This document shows, in pieces, positions 35,255-44,591 of a stretch of 64,000 bases of DNA. The notes below the pieces were generated by a model. The model saw nothing but the letters and a program-made list of their open reading frames with translations, had not been told where the DNA came from and did not search any database. Positions within the stretch are counted from its first letter, which is position 1, and each line of letters begins with the position of its first letter. Source of the DNA: Saccharomonospora xinjiangensis XJ-54 (GTDB lineage Bacteria; Actinomycetota; Actinomycetes; Mycobacteriales; Pseudonocardiaceae); assembly GCF_000258175.1 (NCBI RefSeq), contig NZ_JH636049.1:52221-116220 (forward strand), in the 5' to 3' direction. Position numbers and translations under genes: made by a program.

Positions 35255-35743
35255 ATGCACGCGCAGCCAGCGTTTCCGTATCCACCTGGAGCTTCGGCTC
35301 AAGCCAACCGCCGACGGCACCGTTCGCCCGCTGTGCTCGGCTTCCTGACGGGAGCCTCAGCGGTAGGCGCCGCGTGGGCGATCTGGGCACTGACTCCAGC
35401 GCTGACGGGGCCTGACACCTTCACCCTGAACGGAACCTTCACCTTGCTCGACGGAGCGATCGGCAACGTCTCGACAACGGGCTGCATGGGCACGGGAGGC
35501 TACGACGACATCGCCGAGGGCACGAGCGTCACCGTGTACGACGAAGCGGGCACCGTCCTCGCGACCGGAGGGTTGATCGACTCCCAGCTGGACACAGTCA
35601 GCTCCGACTGCGTTTTCACGCTCCAGGTCGCGGAGGTCCCTGACGATCGCCCCATGTATCAGGTGGAGGTCTCTCATCGAGGAAAAGTCGCCGTCGATGC
35701 TGACTCCGCCAAGCTCGGTGCGGTCTCACTTTCGCTGGGATAG
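35255..35743 (+). CDS. Exported or membrane-anchored protein of unknown function
   Basis: A 162-residue protein: a basic, proline-rich N-terminus, one hydrophobic helix at about residues 28-50 (AVLGFLTGASAVGAAWAIWAL), then an extracytoplasmic beta-rich domain with DTFTLNGTFTLLDGAIG, two cysteines that could form a disulphide (GCMGTGGYDD and SSDCVFTL), and GTSVTVYDEAGTVLATG. The pattern resembles small secreted beta-sandwich proteins of actinomycetes. It lies 60 bp before the sigma factor gene on the same strand. It lacks the cytosolic anti-sigma domain, so it is not an obvious anti-sigma factor. Confidence 0.6.
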   Translation: MHAQPAFPYPPGASAQANRRRHRSPAVLGFLTGASAVGAAWAIWALTPALTGPDTFTLNGTFTLLDGAIGNVSTTGCMGTGGYDDIAEGTSVTVYDEAGTVLATGGLIDSQLDTVSSDCVFTLQVAEVPDDRPMYQVEVSHRGKVAVDADSAKLGAVSLSLG

Positions 35744-35803
35744 CGGTTCACAACCCAGAACGACGATACAGCCCGACAACCAGTTTTCACCGGGGAGTGT
35801 CCT

Positions 35804-36463
35804 ATGCAGACGAATGTGCTCGCGGAGCAGCTCTCGGCCGCACGCTCCGGCGACAGGGCGGCCACGAACGGCCTTTTCGCCACACTGCAACCAATGATCA
35901 TGCGCTACTGCCGCGCTCGAATCGATGCAAGCGGACACGATCACGCGGCCGATGTCACCCAGGAAGTGTTCATCGCTGCGCTGAGCTCGATGCACCGCTT
36001 CCGCGGTCCCGAGACCAGTTTCCTGTCGTTCGTTTTCGGTATCGCCGCGCACAAGATCGCCGACTACCACCGGGCTCGCAGCCGGGACCGCACTCACCTG
36101 GCGGCCGAGCCCGTGGACGGACCGGATCCGGAACTCGGCCCGGAGCAGCGGGTGTTGCGAACCGAACTCGGCGCGCGGATGCGGGGCCTCCTCGGCCTGC
36201 TGACCGAATCACAGAGCGAGATCCTGATTCTGCGCGTGGCCGTGGGCATGACCGCTGATGAGACAGCCGCGGTCGTGGGGTCTACTCCGGCGGCAGTGCG
36301 GGTGGCCCAACATCGCGCTCTGCAGAAGCTGAGACGCCACCTCTCGACCGACAACGCGGAGACCATACGTGCCCGGCGGTTCAGCGGCCCTTCAGCAAGC
36401 AAGGCACCGTCCAGGCCCGCGCACGGCAGGACAGCGGGGATGTCAAGCGCTCGTCCGGCGTGA
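35804..36463 (+). CDS. ECF-type RNA polymerase sigma factor
   Basis: A 219-residue group IV sigma factor. Region 2 is clear (ATNGLFATLQPMIMRYCRARI, DHAADVTQEVFIAALSSMHRFRG, FLSFVFGIAAHKIADYHRA), as is region 4 (LTESQSEILILRVAVGMTADETAAVVGSTPAAVRVAQHRALQKLRR). It resembles the SigD/ShbA-like actinobacterial ECF group. The ATG is preceded by GGGGAG. The last 35 residues are a basic, unstructured tail. No anti-sigma gene follows; instead jetA of the Wadjet system begins 80 bp downstream, or overlaps if its upstream GTG is used. Its target promoters may include its own cluster. Confidence 0.88.
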   Translation: MQTNVLAEQLSAARSGDRAATNGLFATLQPMIMRYCRARIDASGHDHAADVTQEVFIAALSSMHRFRGPETSFLSFVFGIAAHKIADYHRARSRDRTHLAAEPVDGPDPELGPEQRVLRTELGARMRGLLGLLTESQSEILILRVAVGMTADETAAVVGSTPAAVRVAQHRALQKLRRHLSTDNAETIRARRFSGPSASKAPSRPAHGRTAGMSSARPA

Positions 36464-36543
36464 CCCGAGAGGCGCCCCGCGGTCACGACAAGTCTGGAAT
36501 TGCATCGGCCTCAACCCCTACGCTGGCCCGCGCTGGAGGTGCG

Positions 36544-38076
36544 GTGGAACGGATTCCCCCGGAGTTGTTCCGGTTCAGCGTCGGCGAGAACGCCGACACC
36601 TACACAGCGATTCTGCGCGCGTTCGCGGAGGCCAACGAACGGCTGGAGACCTCGCTGAGCCTGGACGAGGTGCAACAGCGGTTGCGCACAGTGGGCTGGT
36701 TCGGTGCCCTGCCCAACGACGACCTCGCTCGCGCGCTGCAGAAGCTACGGGACTGGCAGCTCATCGACGTCATCCAGAACCATGCGGAGAACTACCGCAC
36801 GGCCGAGGAATACGAGCGTCGCAACCTGCAGTACTCCCTCACCAAACGGGGTGAGGCTGCCTTCGCCGGTGTCCAGCACGCGTTGACCGTGCTGGCCTCC
36901 ACCGGCGCATTGCAGACGGCCGTGCTGGACGCCATCGCCGACCGCCTGGCGGAACTGCACCGGCTGCTCACGGACCCGACGGCGATTGATCGCAAGATCT
37001 TCACCACACTCACCGAGCTGGAAAACCACCTGGACGCGCTGCGTACCAACACCAAGCAGTTCAACGGTGAGCTGCAACGGCTGCTCCGGGCGGAAAGCGC
37101 CGACCTCATGACCTTCCGCGAGGTCAAGACCGCCACCGTGGCTTACCTGGAAGAGTTCCTCACCAACCTGGACCAGCGGGCACACGCCATCGCGGCGGGT
37201 ATCACCCACCTCGAGAGTGACGGTTCGGACGTCCTGCACAAGCGCGCACTGGCCGGGGCCGACCTGCCCCCGTCGCCCGGAAACGACATTCGGGCGAGCT
37301 GGCTGGCACTGCGTCGTAGCCGCTGGGCGGGCCTGCGGGCGTGGTTCCTGCCCGAGGACGACACACCCCCACGGGTGGAGCAGCTCCACGTGGTCGCGCG
37401 GCGAGCCATCGTGACCCTGCTGCAGGTACTGGACCGAATCGCGGAGTCACGCCACCGGGCCGGCAGCGCGGTCGCTGATTTCCGGGAACTGGCCCGCTGG
37501 TTCGCCCTGGCCCCGACGGAGAACGATCTGCACCGGCTGTTCTCGGCGGCGTTCGGGCTCGGCTCCGCCCGCCACGCACACCTGGCTCACCCCGACCCGG
37601 AACTGGTCAGCGCGTCGGCCCCCTGGCAGGAGGCCCCGCCGGTTCCGGTGTCGCCGCTGCTGCGGACCGCCGGCCGGATCGAGAAAGTCGCCCGCACCGG
37701 CAAGGTGCGCGATGTCGCCGCGCTGAAACAGCAGAGGGCGGAACGCGCTCGCGCCCAGCGGAGGCAGCTGCGCCGCGCCTGGCGACAGCTCGTCACCGGA
37801 GGCCCCGTCAGGCTCTCCGCGTTCGCCGAGCTCGACCACGACCCGTTCGAACGGCTGCTCGACCTGCTCGGCCGGGCGCTGGCCACGCAACCGGACACCT
37901 CCGGCACGCGCCGCGCTGCTACCACCGACGGCAGGGTGGAGATCGTGCTGCTGCCGCCGCCCGACGAAGCACAAGCTGTGCTCCGCACCCCTCGGGGTGT
38001 GTTCACCGGCCCCGACTACATCGTCGACGTCAGTACCCCCGACACCGACGACGCCGCAGAGGAAGCGACAGCATGA
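36544..38076 (+). CDS. jetA: Wadjet type II subunit JetA (TIGR02677)
   Basis: About 510 residues, matching the TIGR02677 family, the kleisin-like (MukF/MksF-related) subunit of Wadjet type II. It starts with the family's IPPELFRFSVGENADTYTAI, followed by winged-helix-like segments (LRTVGWFGALPNDDLARALQ), YSLTKRGEAAFAGV, and long helices for SMC binding. Wadjet complexes extrude plasmid DNA loops and cleave small circular DNA. The GTG at 36544 with GGAGG upstream fits the conserved N-terminus; a GTG at 36460 overlapping the sigma stop would add 28 low-complexity residues. The stop overlaps jetB by four bases. Confidence 0.9.
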   Translation: MERIPPELFRFSVGENADTYTAILRAFAEANERLETSLSLDEVQQRLRTVGWFGALPNDDLARALQKLRDWQLIDVIQNHAENYRTAEEYERRNLQYSLTKRGEAAFAGVQHALTVLASTGALQTAVLDAIADRLAELHRLLTDPTAIDRKIFTTLTELENHLDALRTNTKQFNGELQRLLRAESADLMTFREVKTATVAYLEEFLTNLDQRAHAIAAGITHLESDGSDVLHKRALAGADLPPSPGNDIRASWLALRRSRWAGLRAWFLPEDDTPPRVEQLHVVARRAIVTLLQVLDRIAESRHRAGSAVADFRELARWFALAPTENDLHRLFSAAFGLGSARHAHLAHPDPELVSASAPWQEAPPVPVSPLLRTAGRIEKVARTGKVRDVAALKQQRAERARAQRRQLRRAWRQLVTGGPVRLSAFAELDHDPFERLLDLLGRALATQPDTSGTRRAATTDGRVEIVLLPPPDEAQAVLRTPRGVFTGPDYIVDVSTPDTDDAAEEATA

Positions 38077-39299
38077 GCAACCTCGCCAACCAGCTTGTCA
38101 TCGCCGAGCAACAGGACGTCGCCAAAGGAATCCGGCTGCTGCTGGCAACGCCGCTGATCAGCGCGAGAACGGCACCGGAAGCGTTCGATCTGATCCGCAG
38201 ACGGCATGGCCCCATCGCAAAGTGGTTCGACTACACGTGTGGTTGGCGACTAGTAGTGGAACCGAGGTTCGGCTACGCCCGCCTGGCCAAAGTGACCAGC
38301 GAACACGATCACACCCGCCCCGCACGCCGGTCACGGTCCGGCCGAACTCCGTTCGACCGCAGACGCTACACGTTGCTGTGCGTGATAGCGGCCGAACTGC
38401 TGGCCGGGCCCGTCACGACGATCGGGTTCCTCGCCGATCGCGTGAAGTACGCGACGGCCACCGATCCGGTACTGGAGGTGTTCGACACCGCGGCGCGCTC
38501 CGAACGCATGGCCTATGTCGACGCGCTCCGGCTCTTGGAGTCCTACGGTGTGCTCGACACCGTCGACGGAAGCGCCGAAGCGTTCGTGGATTCCCGTGAG
38601 GCCAAGGTGCTTTACCGGGTCGACACCACGTTGCTGCTTCGGTTGTTGTCCGCACCCACAGGACCTTCCCAGCTCGCCACCTCCCCGGACGAGGTCGCAC
38701 ATCGCTGGCCGGAGCTGCTCGCGGGGCTGACCCGCGAAAGCCGCTACGGGGACGGGGAGAATTCGACCTCCGACGTGCAACGCAATCTGTGGTTACGGCA
38801 CTCGATCTGCCGCCGGTTGTTCGACGAACCGGTCCTCTACCGACGTGAGCTCAGCGAGGAGCAGCGCGGCTATCTGGCCTCTCTCACGGGACGGCAGGTG
38901 GTGCAGCGCGCGGCCGAGCGGGCGGGGTTCGTGCTGGAAGAGCGGGCCGAAGGTTATTTGCTCGTCGACCCCGAGGCAATCGCCACCGACCGCAAGTTCC
39001 CGGACGATTCCGGCACGGCGAATGTCGCGGGTCTGCTGCTCCTCGACACGCTCGTGACCTCCGCACCAGGCCTCACCGTCGAGCAGCTTCGCGCCGAGGT
39101 GACCCGGTTGCTGGCCCGGTTCCCACGATGGGCCAAGACGTATCGAGGTGAGGACGGCACCGAGCGCCTCGTGCACGACGCGCTCGACGCGCTGGCGGCG
39201 TTCCGGCTCGTCGAGCACACCGGTGGCCGGGTACATGCGTTGCCCGCGGCCGCGCGCTATTCCGTCGCCGAGATCCGAACCAGCAAGGAGAATTCGTGA
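38073..39299 (+). CDS. jetB: Wadjet type II subunit JetB (TIGR02678)
   Basis: A 408-residue TIGR02678 protein, the MukE/MksE-like winged-helix partner of JetA. Recognisable blocks are an N-terminal helix pair (QQDVAKGIRLLLATPLIS), RRRYTLLCVIAAELL, DALRLLESYGVLDTVDGS with the winged-helix wing, RRLFDEPVLYRRELSEEQRGYL, and RFPRWAKTYRGEDG near the end. It starts at ATG 38073 inside the jetA stop (ATGA) and overlaps jetC by four bases, so all subunits are translationally coupled, as expected for a stoichiometric condensin-like complex. Confidence 0.9.
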   Translation: MSNLANQLVIAEQQDVAKGIRLLLATPLISARTAPEAFDLIRRRHGPIAKWFDYTCGWRLVVEPRFGYARLAKVTSEHDHTRPARRSRSGRTPFDRRRYTLLCVIAAELLAGPVTTIGFLADRVKYATATDPVLEVFDTAARSERMAYVDALRLLESYGVLDTVDGSAEAFVDSREAKVLYRVDTTLLLRLLSAPTGPSQLATSPDEVAHRWPELLAGLTRESRYGDGENSTSDVQRNLWLRHSICRRLFDEPVLYRRELSEEQRGYLASLTGRQVVQRAAERAGFVLEERAEGYLLVDPEAIATDRKFPDDSGTANVAGLLLLDTLVTSAPGLTVEQLRAEVTRLLARFPRWAKTYRGEDGTERLVHDALDALAAFRLVEHTGGRVHALPAAARYSVAEIRTSKENS

Positions 39300-42200
39300 C
39301 CATCGCCGAATTGCCCAACAGAGCCGACGCGGAAGCCGGTCGCGCGGCAGCTCGCTGGCAGCCCACGCGAGCCGGGATCCTCAATGTCTGGCGCTACTAC
39401 GACGAGGTCTTCGAATTCCACAACGGACGGCTGCTGCTACGGGGTCCGAACGGCAGCGGCAAGTCGAAGGTGCTCGAACTGTTACTGCCGTACCTGTTCG
39501 ACGCGAGCCTTCGCCCCAACCGGCTGTCCACATTCGGCACCTCCGAACGGACCATGCACTGGAACCTCATGGGAGAGGGCGCCTCGGGCACAACCCGGGT
39601 CGGCTACGTGTGGCTCGAGTTCGCCCGGATGCCCGGCCTCGACGAGTACGTCACGTGCGGAGCGAGGCTGCAAGCCACCACCCGCACCACCGACGTCACC
39701 GCCGACTACTTCACGACCTCGCTACGGGTCGGCACGGATCTCTCGCTGACCAACGCCTCCGGCCAGCCACTGACAAAAGCCGTGCTGACCGAACAGTTGG
39801 ATGGTCACGGAACAGTCCACCCGAACCGGGCGGAATATCGCGCCACGGTGCGGCAACTGCTGTTTCCCGGGCTGTCGGAACAACGCTACGAAGCGTTGAT
39901 CACCGCGCTGCTGCAACTACGCACGCCGAAGCTGTCGCAACGTCTCGATCCCGGACTGCTGTCCTCGCTGCTCTCCCGCGCGCTGCCACCACTGGATCAG
40001 GAGGACATCGCGGAGCTGGCGGAGGGCTTCGAACGACTTGACCAACAGGGCGAGCGGTTGAAGGAACTGGACGAAGAGGTGGAGGCCGCCCGGAAGGTCG
40101 CCACCCGGCAACGCTCCTATGCCCAACGGGTGCTGCGCGCGGCATCAGCCGACCTGATCACTGCCACCAAGCGAATGACCGAGTCGGCCCAGGCCACCCG
40201 CCAGTCGGAAACCGAACATCAGGAGGCTGTCGCCGCGAGGACAGCCACGGAACAACAACGCAAGAAGCTTGCCGCAGCGATCCGCCGAGCCGACGCCAGC
40301 ATCGAAGGACTGACCAAACACGACCTGTACGAAAAAGGCAGCGAGCTCGACGACCTGCGCCGCCGCACCGGGGACGCTCAGCGAGCAGCGCGCGAACAGG
40401 CCGCGGTGGCCGAGCGGAAGTCCACGGCCGCCGCTACCGACCGCAAAGCGGCCGAGGATGCGGCGCATGCCGCAGAACAGTGGGTGGAACAAATCCGTGT
40501 AGCGGCGGAGGAATGCGCCGGCGCCGCTCGGCGCGCGGGACTCGACTCCACCTACGGCGAGCTGATTTATGCGCTGGAACAGCCGAACGACCACAGCAGA
40601 CAACTGCTCCGGGCAGCGGTACAGGGCCGGCAGCAGGCGATCGAGCTGGTACGCCGCGCGCTGGAAGCACACGACCGGGCCGTCGATGCCCGCACGGAAG
40701 CCGAACACCGGCTGGAGGACGCTCGGACCGAGCTGTCCCAGGCCAATGACCGCAGGGACGCCCTGGCCGACCAGTACGACGAGGTGCTGCGAGAGCACGA
40801 GCAAGCATTGCTCGCATGGGCGTCTGCGTGCGAGGAACTGGTCTTCGACGATCCTGCGGCGTTCGTCGAGATCGCGGACTCCGAGGCAGCGGTTCTCGCT
40901 CGTGTCGCCGAGGCGGCTGAGCGCCGCCAGCACGACATCACCGTCGAGGAGACCACCCTCAGTGCGCGATGGGAACAGGCCGAAACCACGCGAACCGATC
41001 TGGTGGAGAGCCTGGAGAAGCTGCGCGGGAAGGTGGATCTCCCACCGCACGCTCCGCCGCACCGCACCGCCGACCGCACCCGCATGGCGGGTGCGCCGCT
41101 GTGGCGGCTTGTTACTTTCGCCGACCACGTCACTCCTGCGGTCCAGGTGGCTGTCGAGGCGGCTCTGCAGGCAGCCGGGCTGCTGGACGCCTGGGTGAAC
41201 CCGTCCGGCGCGCTGGTGGTCGACGGCCACGACACATTCCTCGACGGCGCTCTACTCGAACCAGCGCCAGGTCGTTCCCTCCGGGAGGTGCTGGTCGCCG
41301 AACCGGACAGCCCCGTGCCGGTCGAGCGGGTCGAGGAGTTGCTGGCGGCGATCGCGTTCGGGGACACGCTGCCGGCTGAGCACCCCGCGGCGTGCGGGGC
41401 CGACGGACGCTGGCGGCTGGGAGCGGCCACCGGAAGCTGGGCAAAAAACGAGGTCGAACACATCGGCGCCGTGGCACGTGAGCAGAGCAGGCTGCGTCGT
41501 ATCGCGGAGCTGACCGAGCAGCTCGACGACGTGGACCGAGAGCTCGACGACCTGAGCGCGTGGGCCGATCGACTCGCGCAACGCCGTCGGACACTGGCCG
41601 TCGAACGGGAACGTCGCCCATCGCACACCCGGGTCAAACAGACCTGGACGGAACTCGACCGCGCGGAGAACGCGGTCTCTGCCGCCGACAGCTCAGTCCG
41701 CGCGGAATCAGGACGCTTGCACGAGCGCGAGGAGTCCGTGCGGCGGGCCCAGCATGCGTTGCACCTCGCGGGCACGGAGCACGGCATACCGACCGCGCGG
41801 GAAGCTTTGGACAAGCTCGGTCATGCGGTGGAGGCGTTCCGCGAGCGCGCCCAGATCTGGTTCGAGCAGCACACCAATCTGGCCACCGCCCGGTCACGGG
41901 CGGAACTGCTCCAAGATACGGCAGGACGATCGGCGGCCGATGCCGCCGAGTTCCAGGCCACCGCTGAACGCATCGCCGAGGACGCGCAAGCACTCGACGA
42001 GGAGCTTCGCACTCTGGAGCGCCTGGTCGATGCCGACGACCTACGGCAGATCGTGGAGGAGCTGGAGCAACAGCGGCGTCTGCGCCGGCAACTCCTCGAC
42101 CAGGACAGACAGGCAGGTAAGCAGCTCAACGAGCTGCACGAGCGGATCGGGCGGCTCGGAGAACGCCTCGCGCAGGACTCCGAACGACGCAACGAAGCTG

Positions 42201-43324
42201 TTCTGGCCCGCGACAACGCCGCTGACCGGTTCCGCAAGCTGACCACGAGTACCCTGGTCAAGGATGCTGCACTCGAGGTGGAGCTCACGAGTTCCGGTGG
42301 GGTCACCGCGGTCTTGGAGGCGGCGCGGACGGTGGCGTCGAAGTGGCCCACCCTTCCACACGAGCCGAAACACATCAACGATGCCCTGCACCGGCTGAAC
42401 GAGACGGTGTACGCGTGCCGGGACGTGCTCAGTGGTCGCGCCGACCTGGAACTGGCGACGGACGACGAGATACGGGTGTTCACCGCTGTCCTGGACGGCA
42501 CGCGAGTGGGTGCGCACCAGCTGCTCGAGACCTTGCGTGCCGAGGCCGAACGCAGCCGCGACGATCTCACGGAGTCGGAGCGGGAGTTGTTCGACCGGAC
42601 CCTCACCGGTGACACGCGGCGCCAACTGGCTGACCGGATCCGGCAGGCAGGCGAGCTGGTCGACGCGATGAACACACGACTCGAACGGGTCCGCACCGCT
42701 TCCCGGGTGGCCGTGCGACTGGTGTGGCAGGTCGATCAGGATCTTCCCGCCGGAACCAAGGACGCCCGGCAACTACTGCTCAAGGACCCGGTGTGGCTCT
42801 CGGAGGCCGACCGGGAATCCCTGCACCGGTTCTTCCGGGAACGGATCGAGGCGGCCAGGGCCGACAACACGTCGTCGAACTGGCGGGAACAACTCGCGCA
42901 GGTCTTCGACTACACCGCCTGGCACCGGTTCGTCGTGAAGCTCGACCGCGCCGACGGCAAGGGATGGCAGCCGCTGACGAAGAAACTCCACGGCGCCCTG
43001 TCCGGCGGGGAAAAGGCGATCGCGCTGCACCTGCCGCTGTTCGCCGCCGTGGCGGCGCACTATCAGGGAGTTCCGTCGGCACCGAGATTGATCCTGTTGG
43101 ACGAGGTGTTCGTCGGAGTCGATTCCAGCAACCGAGGCCAGGTATTCGAGCTGCTCGCCTCGCTGGATCTGGATCTGGTGCTGACCTCGGACCACGAGTG
43201 GTGTGCCTACCGGGAACTGCCGGGCATCGCCATCCACCAACTCGTGACCGGCGACGACGATGATGCCGTGACCACGGCACGGTTCGTGTGGACCGGAAAA
43301 GATTGGGCGGGTGAGCAGAATTGA
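39296..43324 (+). CDS. jetC: Wadjet type II SMC-like ATPase JetC (TIGR02680)
   Basis: A 1342-residue SMC/MukB-like ATPase, the DNA-loop-extruding motor of Wadjet. Walker A GPNGSGKS is at residues 50-57, the ABC signature LSGGEKA near 1235, and Walker B LILLDEVFVGVD near 1265-1276 with catalytic Glu1270. Between the two half-heads run about 1000 residues of charged heptad coiled coil with a central hinge-like globular part (around 590-720, including TPAVQVAVEAALQAAGLLDAW). All ATPase residues are intact. The GTG start overlaps the jetB stop, and its stop overlaps the start of jetD. Length is normal for TIGR02680. Confidence 0.95.
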   Translation: MTIAELPNRADAEAGRAAARWQPTRAGILNVWRYYDEVFEFHNGRLLLRGPNGSGKSKVLELLLPYLFDASLRPNRLSTFGTSERTMHWNLMGEGASGTTRVGYVWLEFARMPGLDEYVTCGARLQATTRTTDVTADYFTTSLRVGTDLSLTNASGQPLTKAVLTEQLDGHGTVHPNRAEYRATVRQLLFPGLSEQRYEALITALLQLRTPKLSQRLDPGLLSSLLSRALPPLDQEDIAELAEGFERLDQQGERLKELDEEVEAARKVATRQRSYAQRVLRAASADLITATKRMTESAQATRQSETEHQEAVAARTATEQQRKKLAAAIRRADASIEGLTKHDLYEKGSELDDLRRRTGDAQRAAREQAAVAERKSTAAATDRKAAEDAAHAAEQWVEQIRVAAEECAGAARRAGLDSTYGELIYALEQPNDHSRQLLRAAVQGRQQAIELVRRALEAHDRAVDARTEAEHRLEDARTELSQANDRRDALADQYDEVLREHEQALLAWASACEELVFDDPAAFVEIADSEAAVLARVAEAAERRQHDITVEETTLSARWEQAETTRTDLVESLEKLRGKVDLPPHAPPHRTADRTRMAGAPLWRLVTFADHVTPAVQVAVEAALQAAGLLDAWVNPSGALVVDGHDTFLDGALLEPAPGRSLREVLVAEPDSPVPVERVEELLAAIAFGDTLPAEHPAACGADGRWRLGAATGSWAKNEVEHIGAVAREQSRLRRIAELTEQLDDVDRELDDLSAWADRLAQRRRTLAVERERRPSHTRVKQTWTELDRAENAVSAADSSVRAESGRLHEREESVRRAQHALHLAGTEHGIPTAREALDKLGHAVEAFRERAQIWFEQHTNLATARSRAELLQDTAGRSAADAAEFQATAERIAEDAQALDEELRTLERLVDADDLRQIVEELEQQRRLRRQLLDQDRQAGKQLNELHERIGRLGERLAQDSERRNEAVLARDNAADRFRKLTTSTLVKDAALEVELTSSGGVTAVLEAARTVASKWPTLPHEPKHINDALHRLNETVYACRDVLSGRADLELATDDEIRVFTAVLDGTRVGAHQLLETLRAEAERSRDDLTESERELFDRTLTGDTRRQLADRIRQAGELVDAMNTRLERVRTASRVAVRLVWQVDQDLPAGTKDARQLLLKDPVWLSEADRESLHRFFRERIEAARADNTSSNWREQLAQVFDYTAWHRFVVKLDRADGKGWQPLTKKLHGALSGGEKAIALHLPLFAAVAAHYQGVPSAPRLILLDEVFVGVDSSNRGQVFELLASLDLDLVLTSDHEWCAYRELPGIAIHQLVTGDDDDAVTTARFVWTGKDWAGEQN

Positions 43325-44541
43325 CCATGCCCCATGCGTTGCAGGCAGTGGCGCTGCGCCCCCTGTGGGAGGCGGTGCACACGCGAATGTCGTCGGGTCG
43401 CGCCGTCACACGTGTCCGTATCGGGCCGCTGAATCACAACCAGCGCGCGGCGGTGGCGGACCTGCTGGGGCTGGACCGGACACCGGGCGAGCACTACACG
43501 GTGTCGATACCTGCGCTGGAAACAGCGCTGGCCGAGGCGGGCACGGACATTCCCACGGTCGTCACCACGTTGATCGGCCCGATCGGTGACCGGGCCGCGG
43601 AGCGCGTCCGGGCTGAGGCTCGCCGCGCGGAGTTGTGGGACTGGCTGGACACCCATCCCGAGGTACGGCGCCAGCCCGCACTGGCGAGCTGGGCCCAGCA
43701 GGTGCGCCGCGCGGGACTGGTCAACGGATCGGTCGGCCAGACCCGCGACATCCTGGCAACAGTGCTGGCTGTGTTGGCCCGGCTCCCCGCCGAGGGGCAA
43801 CCGCTGCCCGCCGTCGCGAGTGAAGTCACCGGCGATCCGCACGCGCTGGACGACGGCACCCGCCTCGGCAATCTTGTCCTGCGTGCGCTGGCCACGATCT
43901 TCGGCGCCCCGATGCCTGCCACCGCCTACGAGCGTCGGGTGCTGTGGGAGCAGGCGGGCGTGGCCGCGGACGAGCTCTCCAGCGTCGTCCTCGCGGCGGG
44001 CTTGCGCCTGAACGGTCACGGCGTGGCCAGCGACCTCGCGAGGTGCTGTGCCGAGGCCGGGCAGGCCGTGGCCCTCACGCTGGCGCAGCTGCGCGCGACC
44101 GAACTGCACGCGGCACCGGAGCAAGTGTGGGTGGTGGAAAACCCCAGCATCATCGCTATGGCGCTCCGAGAGTTTGGCACCGACTGCCCGCCGATGGTGT
44201 GCACATCGGGTTGGCCCAACACTGCGGTGGTGCTGCTCCTGCGCGGCATGGCAGATCTCGGTGCCCGGCTGCACTACCACGGGGACTTCGACGGCGAGGG
44301 CCTGCGCATCGCCGCGTATGCCATGGAGAAGACGGGCGCGCGGCCATGGCGTATGGCCACCGGCGACTACCTGCGCGGGCTCCGCCCCAGCACCCAAGGC
44401 CCCGAACCGGGACGCATCACAGAGGCACCGTGGGATGCCGATCTCGCGGACACCGTCCGCGAGATCGGCCAAGCTCTGGCCGAGGAGAGCGTGGCCGACG
44501 ACCTCCTGACCGACCTGGCGCGCCACGTGGTTTCTGGGTGA
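43321..44541 (+). CDS. jetD: Wadjet type II nuclease subunit JetD (TIGR02679)
   Basis: A 406-residue TIGR02679 protein, the DNA-cleaving subunit related to topoisomerase VI A. The Toprim domain is intact: first Glu273 in WVVENPSIIAMAL and the DxDxE cluster Asp322-Glu326 in YHGDFDGEGLRIAAY, which bind the catalytic metal. The N-terminal two-thirds (VTRVRIGPLNHNQRAAVADLLG) is the arm domain. It starts at a TTG overlapping the jetC stop, or at the ATG at 43327. All four Wadjet genes appear complete, so plasmid restriction is probably functional. Confidence 0.92.
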   Translation: MTMPHALQAVALRPLWEAVHTRMSSGRAVTRVRIGPLNHNQRAAVADLLGLDRTPGEHYTVSIPALETALAEAGTDIPTVVTTLIGPIGDRAAERVRAEARRAELWDWLDTHPEVRRQPALASWAQQVRRAGLVNGSVGQTRDILATVLAVLARLPAEGQPLPAVASEVTGDPHALDDGTRLGNLVLRALATIFGAPMPATAYERRVLWEQAGVAADELSSVVLAAGLRLNGHGVASDLARCCAEAGQAVALTLAQLRATELHAAPEQVWVVENPSIIAMALREFGTDCPPMVCTSGWPNTAVVLLLRGMADLGARLHYHGDFDGEGLRIAAYAMEKTGARPWRMATGDYLRGLRPSTQGPEPGRITEAPWDADLADTVREIGQALAEESVADDLLTDLARHVVSG

Positions 44542-44591
44542 GGAACAGAATCGTCCACTTGTCGCACAGGTGACCACGTCGTCCCTCGGTC

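Noticed and set aside
35255..35743. Anti-sigma factor for the ECF sigma gene
   Set aside because: It precedes the sigma gene and has no cytosolic zinc-binding anti-sigma domain; most of the protein lies on the outer side of its single helix.
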